Shown here piece after piece: positions 24,185 to 32,702 of a stretch of 35,998 bases of DNA. The notes under the pieces were generated by a model that saw only the letters and a list, made by a program, of their open reading frames with translations, was not told where the DNA came from and searched no databases. The stretch is from contig CALDSK010000291.1 in assembly GCA_937911865.1 (NCBI GenBank), positions 1 to 35,998 of the forward strand. Reading direction: 5' to 3'. Both the position numbers and the translations under genes were made by a program. The DNA comes from an uncultured Synechococcus sp. Lineage in GTDB: Bacteria > Cyanobacteriota > Cyanobacteriia > Phormidesmidales > Phormidesmidaceae. How positions within the stretch are numbered: the first letter of the stretch is position 1; each line of letters opens with the position of its first letter.

Positions 24185-25378
24185 ATGAAGCCCATCAAGG
24201 TTGCTAGTGTCTGCGCTGGCCTAATGCTACTGCTTCCAAATTTCTCTGTCAGTGCAGTTCCACTTTCTAACAACGCGTCTAGCACAGAAATACCGGATAC
24301 AGAAATATCTGCTACAGAAACACCTGACACAGAAGCGCGATCGCACAATCTAGCACCGCTCGAAACGCCCCCTCCAATGCCAACCGAGCTTCCGGGTCTG
24401 GTTTCTCGGCGCATTAAGCGAGACTTATCTCGCCGCATCAACGTCCCTGTAGATGATTTGCGTATTGTTCAATCTACTGCTGTTAACTGGCGCAATGACT
24501 GCCTAGACCTTGCTTATGTAGACGAGAGCTGTCAGCAAAAAGAAGTACAAGGATGGAACGTAGAAGTTATCCGACAGTACTCTGACAATTCCTGGTCGTA
24601 TCGAAGCGATCGCACAGGCAACCGAATCCGTTTAGATCTGAAGGCTTCATCAGCGCAAAGCGACTTTTCGCCCGCGCTGAGTCAACAGCTACTACAAAAA
24701 GCGTCAGCCCAACTACAGCAACCTATAAGCAGCTTGAGTGTGGGTGATATTCAAGCAGTGACCTGGAATGATGGGTGTCTCGGTTTAGCCGAGCCAGACG
24801 ATCTCTGCACTCAGGCAATCGTTCTCGGGTTTCGGGTCATCGTGAAAGATGGACAAAGGCAGTGGGTCTATCACATCAGTGCAGATGGCTCACAGATTAT
24901 GCAAAATGCGATCGCTAGTAGCACTTACGACATCACTGGCATCTTTCTACCCAACGGCTATCCGGTCTCACCAGAATCAGGCCCACAAATTATTTTTCAA
25001 GGCCAAAGCTATGACTTTGTCTCCAATACTGCTTCAACAACAATGCTGAGCGCGGATGGTACTGTCAGATCTTATAGCGATGCCGAGGAGTCAGTTTTTA
25101 TCTGGCAGATTTCACCAGAAGATGTTGCCGCTTTTGAGTCGCTTCTAACACAACAAAACTTCTCTCACTTTGACCAGATAGGCTACATCTCTGTTGGCAT
25201 TCCTATTCCTGAAGGAACCTATGTGATGACTGGCGCAGGCGCTCGCGTAGAAGCCTATTACAATAACAGTATTGAAATGCCCGAGGCACTACGTCCCGTT
25301 TTAGAAGCCTGGGAAGAGATCGCGTCTAGACAGTCCACCGAACAGTCCACTAAACAGCTCACTCATTCGCCGCAATAA
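24185..25378 (+). CDS. Secreted protein with two repeated Trp/Cys-containing domains
   Basis: A 397-residue protein with a clear signal peptide (1-25: basic start, LMLLLPNFSV, cleavage near SVSA). Residues 30-70 are a linker with DTE repeats encoded by short tandem DNA units. Two homologous domains follow, at about 75-150 and 165-240. Each contains the pattern AV.W....CL.LA......C......G....V......W.Y....DG, e.g. WRNDCLDLAYVDESCQ and WNDGCLGLAEPDDLCT; the paired Cys probably form a disulfide. I know this repeat from unnamed cyanobacterial exported proteins. The C-terminal part (about 250-380) lacks a recognised domain. Function unknown; likely periplasmic or extracellular. Confidence 0.7.
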   Translation: MKPIKVASVCAGLMLLLPNFSVSAVPLSNNASSTEIPDTEISATETPDTEARSHNLAPLETPPPMPTELPGLVSRRIKRDLSRRINVPVDDLRIVQSTAVNWRNDCLDLAYVDESCQQKEVQGWNVEVIRQYSDNSWSYRSDRTGNRIRLDLKASSAQSDFSPALSQQLLQKASAQLQQPISSLSVGDIQAVTWNDGCLGLAEPDDLCTQAIVLGFRVIVKDGQRQWVYHISADGSQIMQNAIASSTYDITGIFLPNGYPVSPESGPQIIFQGQSYDFVSNTASTTMLSADGTVRSYSDAEESVFIWQISPEDVAAFESLLTQQNFSHFDQIGYISVGIPIPEGTYVMTGAGARVEAYYNNSIEMPEALRPVLEAWEEIASRQSTEQSTKQLTHSPQ

Positions 25379-25405
25379 ACTCGTTACAAGCCGTTAATAA
25401 ATACA

Positions 25406-25792
25406 GTGCCTCTACACCGCCACTTCACCCAAACCGAATGGGAGCCCAAAGTCGGCTATTGCCGGGCCCTCCGTGCGGGCCAGATCATCTATCTATCGGG
25501 CACAGCACCCATCGGCGATGATGGTCAGACCTTCGCACCTAACGATGCCTACGCTCAGGCCTGCCGCTGTTTTGACATTATCAAAAAGACGCTGATTGCG
25601 ATGGACTCAGGTCTTCATCAGGTGGTCCGCACGCGGATGTACGTCACCGACATCAGCCAGTGGGAAGCTTTTGGCCGGGCTCATCAAGAATATTTTGGCG
25701 AGCATCCACCGGTCACATCCATGATAGAAGTCAAAGGATTGATCAACTCAGACATGCTAATAGAAGTGGAAGCGGAAGCTTTTGTTGCCTAG
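25406..25792 (+). CDS. RidA (YjgF/UK114) family protein
   Basis: A 128-residue member of the RidA superfamily, which hydrolyses reactive enamine/imine intermediates to ketoacids. Segments typical of the fold are YLSGTAPIGDDG (about 28-39), VVRTRMYVTDISQWEAFGRAH and PVTSMIEVKGL. The arginine in VVRTRMYV corresponds to the carboxylate-binding Arg of active RidA proteins. The start is GTG 25406. It overlaps the start of the longer version of the next frame, and its end is 83 bp before the preferred start of the next gene. Confidence 0.9.
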   Translation: MPLHRHFTQTEWEPKVGYCRALRAGQIIYLSGTAPIGDDGQTFAPNDAYAQACRCFDIIKKTLIAMDSGLHQVVRTRMYVTDISQWEAFGRAHQEYFGEHPPVTSMIEVKGLINSDMLIEVEAEAFVA

Positions 25793-25874
25793 AAGCTGCT
25801 CAGAAGACGACTCTCTAGCCAGCTTCGGTCGTGCTGTAAAATACATAACAGAAATCCTTAAGCAGGCCAGTAGA

Positions 25875-26297
25875 ATGTCTCAGACAGAGCGCTTGGTAAT
25901 GCTGGCTGAAGACCAGCTAGTTGAATACAGTACCGACGCGCGCAAGGTAGAAAAGCTGCGTCAGAAGATAGCGCTTTCTGTGCCGCCAAAGCAGCTGAAG
26001 GCAATCAAAGAAGAGCTAGAGGCCGAGGTCAGCGGTAACTTTTTTAATGAGATTTTACTATCACAGCGGCAGGCCGTAGCCTTGCCGTTTTGGGGCATTG
26101 CGGGCCTGGGCCTGCTGTTTGGCATTTCGTTTACGCAGCCTGTGGATTTTCTGGCGACCGGGATTGGCGGCGCTTTAGCGATCATTATTCAAAAGCGCGG
26201 CTGGAAGCTTCAGGCGAAAGATCTCGTCATCCAAGCGCTGACTCAAATAGAAGAGCGCACCCAGGCAGCCAAAGCGCCGAAAGAAGATGCTGCCTAG
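25875..26297 (+). CDS. Hypothetical membrane protein with an N-terminal helical segment
   Basis: 140 residues from ATG 25875; the frame is open to 25782, which would overlap the RidA gene. Residues 1-60 are predicted helical and charged (RKVEKLRQKIALSVPPKQLK, AIKEELEAEV). Two hydrophobic segments follow (ALPFWGIAGLGLLFGISF and FLATGIGGALAIIIQ), then a basic C-terminal helix ending KAPKEDAA. No known family. The stop overlaps the next gene start (ATG 26287) by 11 bp, suggesting coupling with the SGNH hydrolase. Confidence 0.65.
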   Translation: MSQTERLVMLAEDQLVEYSTDARKVEKLRQKIALSVPPKQLKAIKEELEAEVSGNFFNEILLSQRQAVALPFWGIAGLGLLFGISFTQPVDFLATGIGGALAIIIQKRGWKLQAKDLVIQALTQIEERTQAAKAPKEDAA

Positions 26298-26940
26298 CGC
26301 CATAAAAGACAACCCTATGGAAGATAGCCGAAGAGACATTCGCATCTGCTTTTTTGGAGACTCGTTTGTCGCCGGAACCGGAGACCCTACCTACCTTGGC
26401 TGGACGGGCCGCGCCTGCGCTGCCATGACCTCTCCCCACTACAGTCTCAGCTACTACAACCTGGGCATTCGAGGCAACACCAGCGAACAAATCGAGGTCC
26501 GCTGGCTGGCTGAAGCTTCCCTACGCCTTCCTGAGCACAGCGATAATCGCATCGTTTTCTCTTTCGGCACCAATGACAACCGGGTAGAAGAGGGCCTGCG
26601 CTTCGTAGAACAAGCCGAGTCTGTACTGTGCGCTCGTCGTATTTTGACCCAAGCCAAAGCGATGTTTCCAGTGCTGCTAGTGGGTCCACCCCCTATCGCT
26701 GACGACCTTATGAACCGCCGCGCCCAGCTGCTTTCTAAAGCCTATGCCCAGCTTTGCGCTGAGCTAAAAGTGCCTTACTTAGAGACCTATCAGCCGCTGC
26801 TTGAAAACGCGCTTTGGATGCAGGAAGTAGCCGCAGTTGATGGGTCTCACCCAGCGGCTTCAGGGTACTTAGCCCTTGCTCAACTGGTAACTGATTGGCC
26901 TGCCTGGCAAAACTGGTTTGAACAAGAGGAAGCCGCATGA
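26287..26940 (+). CDS. SGNH/GDSL hydrolase
   Basis: A 217-residue esterase/lipase-type enzyme of the SGNH superfamily. Block I has the nucleophile in CFFGDSFVAGTGD (Ser26), block II the glycine in GIRGNTSEQ, block III the asparagine in SFGTNDNRV, and block V the Asp/His in VDGSHPAASGY. No signal peptide is seen, so it is probably cytoplasmic. The alternative start ATG 26317 would remove ten non-conserved residues and avoid the overlap with the upstream gene. The stop overlaps the Rubisco activase start by 4 bp (ATGA), so translation is probably coupled. Its substrate is unknown. Confidence 0.9.
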   Translation: MLPSAIKDNPMEDSRRDIRICFFGDSFVAGTGDPTYLGWTGRACAAMTSPHYSLSYYNLGIRGNTSEQIEVRWLAEASLRLPEHSDNRIVFSFGTNDNRVEEGLRFVEQAESVLCARRILTQAKAMFPVLLVGPPPIADDLMNRRAQLLSKAYAQLCAELKVPYLETYQPLLENALWMQEVAAVDGSHPAASGYLALAQLVTDWPAWQNWFEQEEAA

Positions 26941-28334
26941 GCTACTACATTTCTCCTCGCTTTCTCAATAAGCTTGCCGTCCATATCACCAAAAACTACC
27001 TCGACCTGCCTCAGGTAAAGCTGCCGCTGATTTTAGGCATTCATGGCCGTAAGGGGGAAGGTAAAACCTTTCAATGCGAGCTGGTGTTTCAGCGGATGGG
27101 CGTGGAGGTGGTTTATATCTCGGGCGGTGAGCTAGAGAGTCCAGATGCGGGCGATCCGGCTCGGCTGGTACGGATGCGCTACCGGGAAGCGGCTGAGTTA
27201 GTGAGAGTCAGAGGCCGGATGGCGGTGCTGATGATTAACGATTTGGATGCAGGTGCTGGCCGGTTTGATCGGATGACGCAATACACTGTGAACACGCAGC
27301 TGGTGAATAACACGCTGATGAATATCGCGGATAACCCGACGAATGTACAGCTGCCGGGCAGCTACGACGAAAAAGCGCTGCCGCGTATTCCGATTATTGC
27401 GACGGGGAATGATTTTGCAACGCTGTACGCGCCGCTGATTCGCGATGGGCGAATGCAGAAGTTTTACTGGGAGCCCAGCTATGAAGATCGATTGGGCATT
27501 GTGGGCGGCATGTATGCAGAAGACGGGCTGCCGGCAAGTGACGTAGCGCAGCTGGTGAATCGGTTTAAAGATCAGGCGATTGATTTCTTCGGGGCGGTGC
27601 GATCGCAAATCTATGACGAACAAATCACCCAATTCATTGAGGCTGTCGGCATCGAAAATGTTGCGGCTAAAGTCGTTAACGCCGTCGCACCGCCTACCTT
27701 TGCTCGGCCAAACTTTCAGCTCGATCGGCTGATAGCCGTGGGCGATCGCCTAGTGAAAGAGCAAGCGCACGTCCGTACAATGGGCCTAGTGAGCGAGTAC
27801 AACCAGGCACTGACCCCCAGCGGCTATGCTCGCCCAGCTCGCCGATCTGCTTTGTTGACGGTTCCTGCGCCTAACGGTCTTTCTCCTTACGTAAAAGATA
27901 AGGCTGAGCAGGGCAGTACAGACTCTCGTTCTTCGCCTTGGAAACGGGCTAAAGCGGCCAGGTTGAGTAGAGCGGATAGTCAGGTAATGAGCGATCGCAG
28001 CTTAACCGACTCTAGTTTTGGGATCGATTACGCTCAGCAAAGTAAGAAAGCCAATACTCAGAATGCAAACGCCGACAAATCGCTTGGCGCTATACAACAG
28101 CTACACAACATCTTAGAAAGGGGACATCGCGTTGGCATTGAACATGTTGATTCGCGGCGCTTTCGAGTAAACTCCTGGCAAAGCTACACAGTGCTTGACC
28201 CGACTGAAAAGTCGGAGGCAATGCACAGCCTTAATGCTTGCTTAGCCGAATTTTCTGATCACTACATTCGGCTAATAGGCATTGACCCGTCCTCTAAGCA
28301 GCGCATGACCGAGACGATTATTCATCGGCCCTAG
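26937..28334 (+). CDS. rca: Rubisco activase with C-terminal small-subunit-like (SSUL) domain
   Basis: A 465-residue AAA+ remodeller that releases inhibitory sugar phosphates from Rubisco. The Walker A GIHGRKGEGKTF (about 34-45), Walker B VLMINDLDAGAGRFDRMTQ and sensor region PIIATGNDFATLYAPLIRDG match cyanobacterial/plant activases. After the AAA+ part (to about 290) comes a Ser/Arg/Lys linker (about 300-380). A C-terminal SSUL domain follows: LHNILERGHRVGIEHVDSRR, FRVNSWQSYTVLD and YIRLIGIDP.....ETIIHRP. In cyanobacteria SSUL domains bind Rubisco and help recruit activase into carboxysomes. Translation is likely coupled to the upstream SGNH hydrolase. Confidence 0.95.
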   Translation: MSYYISPRFLNKLAVHITKNYLDLPQVKLPLILGIHGRKGEGKTFQCELVFQRMGVEVVYISGGELESPDAGDPARLVRMRYREAAELVRVRGRMAVLMINDLDAGAGRFDRMTQYTVNTQLVNNTLMNIADNPTNVQLPGSYDEKALPRIPIIATGNDFATLYAPLIRDGRMQKFYWEPSYEDRLGIVGGMYAEDGLPASDVAQLVNRFKDQAIDFFGAVRSQIYDEQITQFIEAVGIENVAAKVVNAVAPPTFARPNFQLDRLIAVGDRLVKEQAHVRTMGLVSEYNQALTPSGYARPARRSALLTVPAPNGLSPYVKDKAEQGSTDSRSSPWKRAKAARLSRADSQVMSDRSLTDSSFGIDYAQQSKKANTQNANADKSLGAIQQLHNILERGHRVGIEHVDSRRFRVNSWQSYTVLDPTEKSEAMHSLNACLAEFSDHYIRLIGIDPSSKQRMTETIIHRP

Positions 28335-28353
28335 GCGAAGCCTGTTGTTGGCT

Positions 28354-28378
28354 GCGTGGTTGAGCATTCAACCTACGC
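28354..28378 (+). terminator. Possible hairpin terminator after rca
   Basis: GCGTGGTTGA (28354-28363) pairs with TCAACC-T-ACGC (28368-28378) around a GCAT loop, with one bulged T. It begins 20 bp after the rca stop. No T-run follows, so termination is uncertain. Confidence 0.45.
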
Positions 28379-28490
28379 GTGTGTTGAGTTTGGCGGAATG
28401 AGTAAGTGGAACTTAGAAAGTAGGTTGGAAAGGTTTTTTTGAATGAGATCTCCAGTCAAAGCAAAAAATATGCAAAGCAGTATACTAGGG

Positions 28491-28517
28491 CGTTCCGAAA
28501 GGCATACTTTCTGAACG
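28491..28517. other. Hairpin in the 336-bp spacer after rca
   Basis: CGTTCCGAAAG (28491-28501) and CTTTCTGAACG (28507-28517) form an 11-bp stem with one mismatch and a five-base loop. No gene is visible in the spacer 28335-28670. The rest holds a few short palindromes (around 28553-28572 and 28588-28600, the latter next to a HIP1 site). Confidence 0.45.
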
Positions 28518-28670
28518 TACGAAAACCGTGTCTCCAATGATGTCCTAGAATAGCGTTCTCAAAACGCTTAAGAGGTTGTAAGACACGTCGTTAACGGCGA
28601 TCGCCACCGGCTACAGCTAGCCGATTTTACCAAGCTGATTCTTTTGCCAACAGTCCGATGCACGCAAATA

Positions 28671-29726
28671 CTATGAGACTAGATGAGAAGGATATTCAAG
28701 TTGCAAGGTGATAAATGAAGAGGTAGCAGAACCATACAACTGCTCAATCTCCTGCAAAGCAGCATTAAATGACAAAATGGAGGGCAGATCTTTTTGTAGC
28801 TCAATCATACGATCAATTCTATTTTCTGTATGTCGACGAGATTCATTAGGTCTTATTACTAGGCCACGCTTGCTCGTTACTCGACCATTAGCAGGCGTTA
28901 GCAAAACTACTTTGGAGCGAAACGTCCGCGAATATGCGTCTACAATCAGTGCCAACAAGATCTCGTCAAATTCATCGTTGATAGAAATACCAATATTTTC
29001 GTGCGACCAGAATGATAGCCAATTAGTAATAGCCGTAAAGATATGATTTGCTCTCAGCTTGAATTGTTCACTTTGATGCTCTGCTCCCCAACTTTGAATG
29101 CCAATATACTGGGCTAGTCCGACAGCTCGATCTCGCCCGGCGATCGCTTCGACAAGGGCAACTGAGACTGGAATTGATGCGGAGACTCCTGTTGTTGTGA
29201 TTACATTTTTGTCTGCAACATAGCGCGTATTGCGCAACCATTGGGTTTTGGGAAACTTCTTTTCAAGGCGTTTCATCGAAAACCAATGCCCAACCCCTTT
29301 TCGGTCATCAAGTAGGCCAGCATGCGCAAGCACCCAAACGCCATCGCAGATACCAATAATAGTGGCACCCTTCTGCGCCTGTCGATTAATCCAGGCTAGT
29401 AAGTTCGGCTCTTTCGAACGAGCAACAGCCGGCATAACAACATAATCGGCCCCTTCTGGAAATTGTCTGTCGAATTCTGCCACGGTCGCTTGAGGCTCTA
29501 TTTTCAGGGAGGAAGGGAACATTTGGATCGGACCTTTTTGAGTTGCGATCGCCCATACCTGAGCAACACCCGACTCAGAAAGCACACCATAGGGAACAAC
29601 ATAGTCCGTTAGCTCGGTAGCGCGATTTTCTCCTACAACCGCGATTACTGGCTTAGCACGGTTGAAGCGCGGTACATAAGCAGAAAGCGCGGACGATGAA
29701 GCCAAAATTTGATCGCTAACAATCAT
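28671..29726 (-). CDS. DJ-1/PfpI family protein
   Basis: A 351-residue protein with an N-terminal class-I glutamine-amidotransferase-like (DJ-1/PfpI) domain at about 25-215. VIAVVGENRATELTDYVVPY is the first strand, and the nucleophile elbow is IGICDGVWVLAHAGLL (Cys about 126), with GHWFSM further on. The C-terminal part (about 220-351) has no AraC-type helix-turn-helix, so it is not a GlxA regulator. It has a strand-rich stretch, SKVVLLTPANGRVTSKRGLV, that looks like a degenerate second DJ-1 half. It lies 54 bp downstream of a TetR regulator on the same strand. Activity unknown (chaperone, glyoxalase or protease-like members exist). Confidence 0.8.
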   Translation of the reverse strand: MIVSDQILASSSALSAYVPRFNRAKPVIAVVGENRATELTDYVVPYGVLSESGVAQVWAIATQKGPIQMFPSSLKIEPQATVAEFDRQFPEGADYVVMPAVARSKEPNLLAWINRQAQKGATIIGICDGVWVLAHAGLLDDRKGVGHWFSMKRLEKKFPKTQWLRNTRYVADKNVITTTGVSASIPVSVALVEAIAGRDRAVGLAQYIGIQSWGAEHQSEQFKLRANHIFTAITNWLSFWSHENIGISINDEFDEILLALIVDAYSRTFRSKVVLLTPANGRVTSKRGLVIRPNESRRHTENRIDRMIELQKDLPSILSFNAALQEIEQLYGSATSSFITLQLEYPSHLVS

Positions 29727-29780
29727 AAGTCGAACCTCCGTTTTATTTTTGTTGCAAAAAAGCTTAGACAGACGAACGTG

Positions 29781-30395
29781 CTAGGCAAAACGTATTCGCG
29801 GAAGTAACGCAGCCACTGCAAGGATATCCACGTCTTCATTCAGGGCTGCCGCGAGCATCAGCCCTTGGTGAACTGCAAACATCAATTCGGCAAAATGGTC
29901 TGGATTGACATCAGCATCAGGCATTATCCCAGCTAGATAGTGGCGAACAAATTGCGTCAAGGCGTTACGAGCTTCAGTCCGATTAGTTTTTAGCGTAGCT
30001 GTGATGTTGCCCTGAAAGGCTGCTTCGTTGAGCAGCGAAACTTCCATACGCGCAAACCCCGTTTGACGCTCGGCTTCCAAGCTGCCGAAGTATAAATCAA
30101 TTAATTGAGGCAGAGCTGCAACCGCTGATTCAGGCGATATGTCTTCCGGTGCTATGGTTGCGCGGTCAGCTATGCGGTTGCGCTCGGCTACCGCTTGAAT
30201 GATCTCCTCCTTACTCTGGAAATAGTTGTAAACGGCCCCTGCACTCAGCTCAGACTCAGCAAAAATGTCTCGCATGGTGGTGCCTTGATAGCCCAAACGA
30301 CAAAAACAGCGAATAGCTGCTTCCAATATTTGATCGCGACGGGCCTGTAAGGCTTGTTTGGAAAGTTTGGGCATGGCCTGAATAAAAACGGACAT
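29781..30395 (-). CDS. TetR/AcrR family transcriptional regulator
   Basis: A 204-residue repressor-like protein. The N-terminal TetR helix-turn-helix is clear: ARRDQILEAAIRCFCRLGYQ, then GTTMRDIFAESELSAGAVYNYFQSKEEII. An all-helical ligand-binding C-terminal domain follows. The first ATG is 30395; the Met at MPKLSKQALQ (seven residues in) is an equally good start. It precedes the DJ-1/PfpI gene and may control it and itself. The 295-bp spacer upstream contains small palindromes that could be its operator. Confidence 0.9.
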   Translation of the reverse strand: MSVFIQAMPKLSKQALQARRDQILEAAIRCFCRLGYQGTTMRDIFAESELSAGAVYNYFQSKEEIIQAVAERNRIADRATIAPEDISPESAVAALPQLIDLYFGSLEAERQTGFARMEVSLLNEAAFQGNITATLKTNRTEARNALTQFVRHYLAGIMPDADVNPDHFAELMFAVHQGLMLAAALNEDVDILAVAALLPRIRFA

Positions 30396-30473
30396 TTGTT
30401 TTATATTATTTTAGCCCGGCTCGTGTCAAGCGATGGTGGCGGGGTATGAGTGGTCAGTCAATTATTTATTAAC

Positions 30474-30504
30474 GGGAAAAAATTCCCTGAAATTATCGAT
30501 TCAG
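30474..30504. promoter_or_regulatory. Adjacent small palindromes upstream of the TetR gene
   Basis: GGGAA-N4-TTCCC (30474-30487) is directly followed by CTGAA-N8-TTCAG (30487-30504). Flanking AGTCAAT (30456-30462) and ATTGACT (30541-30547) are inverted around them. These are candidate operator elements for the TetR protein; the assignment is weak. Nothing else is visible in 30396-30690. Confidence 0.3.
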
Positions 30505-30690
30505 AAGCAAGTCAGGGTGAAACTCACCTGTCATTATTTTATTGACTAAGCACTAGATTTATAAAGTCGTAGCTCTCGATAAAGTCACTCGTTTTCCAGA
30601 CGCTGCTCATAAACCACAGATGCCTTGCGTACGTTTCGTCTACAGGCTAGACGCGGCCGAATTCTGACCTATTATGGCGCTCCAGAATCA

Positions 30691-31026
30691 TCAGCTCTGA
30701 AGCTTAGTTTTCTCCCACCATGCATGCATAGCGTGAAACATATCCTCCAGATCGAGCGCGCGCTGCGTGGCAGAATACTCCACGCGGGGCGGCACTTCGG
30801 GATAGGCCTTACGCTTGACCAACCCATCTTTTTCAAGGGCACGAAGCTGATGGGTCAGCATTGTTTGGGTGATGCCATCGATCGATCTTCGCAGTTCACC
30901 AAATCGTTTGGTTCCCTGAAAAATCAGAATTTGCAGGATGATGAGTTTCCACTTACCGCCAATTAATTGAGCGATATTCGGCATCGGACAAACGCCTTCG
31001 ACCACAGGTACGCGTGGCTCTGACAT
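30691..31026 (-). CDS. HxlR family transcriptional regulator
   Basis: A 111-residue winged-helix regulator. It has the family hallmarks: a Cys near the N-terminus (VEGVCPMPN), IGGKWKLIILQIL, FGELRRSIDGITQTMLTHQL, and KRKAYPEVPPRVEYSATQRA for the wing. Members often sense redox or electrophile stress through the N-terminal Cys (Cys13 here) and act beside a divergent target gene. Here the divergent gene encodes a secreted unknown at 31319, and the shared spacer holds a strong inverted repeat. Start ATG 31026. Confidence 0.93.
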   Translation of the reverse strand: MSEPRVPVVEGVCPMPNIAQLIGGKWKLIILQILIFQGTKRFGELRRSIDGITQTMLTHQLRALEKDGLVKRKAYPEVPPRVEYSATQRALDLEDMFHAMHAWWEKTKLQS

Positions 31027-31060
31027 TGTTTTTTCCTACCTTGTTTCAACGACTGTAGTC

Positions 31061-31096
31061 AGTCTTGTTTTAATGCTTAGTATCAAAAACAAGACT
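31061..31096. promoter_or_regulatory. Probable HxlR operator (11-bp perfect inverted repeat)
   Basis: AGTCTTGTTTT (31061-31071) and AAAACAAGACT (31086-31096) are exact reverse complements separated by 14 bp. A further half-site CTTGTTT lies at 31040-31046, and an inverse AAACAAGG near 31173. The element is 35 bp upstream of the HxlR start, a usual place for autoregulation, and may also control the divergent gene at 31319. Confidence 0.65.
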
Positions 31097-31318
31097 ACGT
31101 CAGAAAATACTGCCTACTTGTCAATTGATACCAGCCTTTGCCTATGATATCTGCAAGATTGGTGAACTTAAAAAACAAGGTAGATAAAAACTCCCAACTC
31201 ATGCCGAGGTTATCCACCCTTTGTTCTTTGCAAACAGTTTGGCAGTCTATCTCTGACTAGGTGTGCGTAAACCTCTCCAAGCTGACCAGAGCACAACAAT
31301 TTAGGAGTTTTAGTAATT

Positions 31319-32089
31319 ATGCTTGTAAAACCTACAAAAACGTTCATCATCGCCGCTATTGTTGCTATCGTTTTATTGCTCAGTTTTGGACAGTCTGCGA
31401 TCGCCGATGACCTTGTTGAACTGCCTCAAGATCTTGAGATTGAGCTAGCCTTAAGCGCATTACCAGAAGAGCTGCAGGATGACGCAACAATTTACGTTCG
31501 AGACCCTGAAAAAGGCTTTGTAATGTATCGCGAGGGCACTAACGGGTTCACAACCTTCGTTGCGCGAACGAGCGTGCGCTTTTATGACGCTGATTGGCCC
31601 TATACCTATCCCAGCGACCAGCTGATTCCAGTCGCGTTTGATCGGGTCGGCGCGCAGCATCACATGCAGCCCTATTTTGATGTAGAGCGCCTACGCGTCG
31701 AGGGCGTGCCGCCGGAGAGAGCAAAAACAATTCTGCGGACTCGATTTCAAGACGGTACCTACACCGCACCAGAAGAGGGAGGGCTTTCCTACATGTTTGC
31801 GCCAATTCATCGCGCCTATGGGGCGCCGGCACAATCTGACGAGAAGATTACAGTGAGCTTTCCGCACTATATGCCCTACGCACCCTATGTCATCACCGAA
31901 CGTTTAGGACCGATGGACCCGGAAGGTCGTGTAGGTAGCCTAGACCACGGTGGACTCAACGCAGGGCCACATGGATACCTGTATTTCATGGTTCCCAAAG
32001 ACCAAGTCAACGAAATCCGCACCAAATATGCTGACCTGCTCGGTCGACTCTGTCAGTTGCATGCTAATTGGTGCTTACCAGAGGCGTGA
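31319..32089 (+). CDS. Secreted protein of unknown function
   Basis: A 256-residue protein with an N-terminal signal peptide (1-29: KPTKTF, then IIAAIVAIVLLLSFGQSAIA). The mature part begins ELPQDLEIELALSALPEELQ, followed by ATIYVRDPEKGFVMYREGTN and GFTTFVART. The C-terminal half has Tyr/Pro-rich stretches (FPHYMPYAPYVITERLGPMD), a DHGGLNAGPHGYLYFMVPKD motif with two conserved-looking His, and a terminal Cys pair (LCQLHANWCLP). I recognise similar exported proteins in other bacteria but no function. It reads away from the HxlR regulator and is a likely target of it. Confidence 0.75.
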   Translation: MLVKPTKTFIIAAIVAIVLLLSFGQSAIADDLVELPQDLEIELALSALPEELQDDATIYVRDPEKGFVMYREGTNGFTTFVARTSVRFYDADWPYTYPSDQLIPVAFDRVGAQHHMQPYFDVERLRVEGVPPERAKTILRTRFQDGTYTAPEEGGLSYMFAPIHRAYGAPAQSDEKITVSFPHYMPYAPYVITERLGPMDPEGRVGSLDHGGLNAGPHGYLYFMVPKDQVNEIRTKYADLLGRLCQLHANWCLPEA

Positions 32090-32243
32090 TGTCGATGAAA
32101 GTCTTAAAAACATGAGCACGTCTGAAGCGAGCCTTGCCGCACCCACTTCAGGAGTATTTTAGCGATCGCTCTCCTGACAGCGACCTCAGCCTGCTCAGAT
32201 TGTCAGTTTAATTTACACGTATCAAGCATAGAGAGGTATTATC

Positions 32244-32702
32244 GTGAGCATCAAACATCAAATCAGTGCCAGCGTACAGCAACTGTGCATCTGGTATGGC
32301 GACGGACAAGATGGCTCAGCGCCCTCGGCAGACCAGTGGCGGCAGATTCTTGAACGACCTGAGAATGAATCGATTACGCTGATTAATTTCTTCAAATATC
32401 GACAAATCGCGGAGTATCCTTCAGACGGTCCGCAGAGCCGGGAAAGCATCGCTGGTCAGGAAGCTTTTCAACTTTATGCGTCAGTGAGCATGCCTACTAT
32501 GGAGCGGGTTGGTGGTAAGTTCCTGCTTGTTGGACCATTTGAGGGCATGTTCTTAGGTGAGGCTGAAGACTGGGATTTGATCGCGATCGGAACGTATCCC
32601 AACCTTGACTCTTTCATAGAGTTATATACCGACCCCGATTATCGCGCCGCATTCCGACATCGGACCGCTGCTTGCGAACGGCAAAAGGTTATTGTTTGTT
32701 AA
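32244..32702 (+). CDS. DUF1330-like (dimeric alpha-beta barrel) protein
   Basis: A 152-residue protein. The central part (ITLINFFKYRQIAEYP, then MPTMERVGGKFLLVGPFEGM) and the end (WDLIAIGTYPNLDSFIELYT, DPDYRAAFRHRTAACERQ) match the DUF1330/EthD-like ferredoxin fold, in which small dimers bind aromatic or oxidised substrates. The first 40 residues are an added segment with a WYGDGQ motif. The start is ATG? GTG 32244 (GTGAGC), preceded by a GAGAGG ribosome site. It follows the secreted-protein gene on the same strand by 155 bp and may belong to the same regulon. Confidence 0.75.
   Translation: MSIKHQISASVQQLCIWYGDGQDGSAPSADQWRQILERPENESITLINFFKYRQIAEYPSDGPQSRESIAGQEAFQLYASVSMPTMERVGGKFLLVGPFEGMFLGEAEDWDLIAIGTYPNLDSFIELYTDPDYRAAFRHRTAACERQKVIVC

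Noticed and set aside
28671..29726. GlxA-type AraC regulator
   Set aside because: The DJ-1/PfpI domain is present but the C-terminal part has no AraC helix-turn-helix pair.
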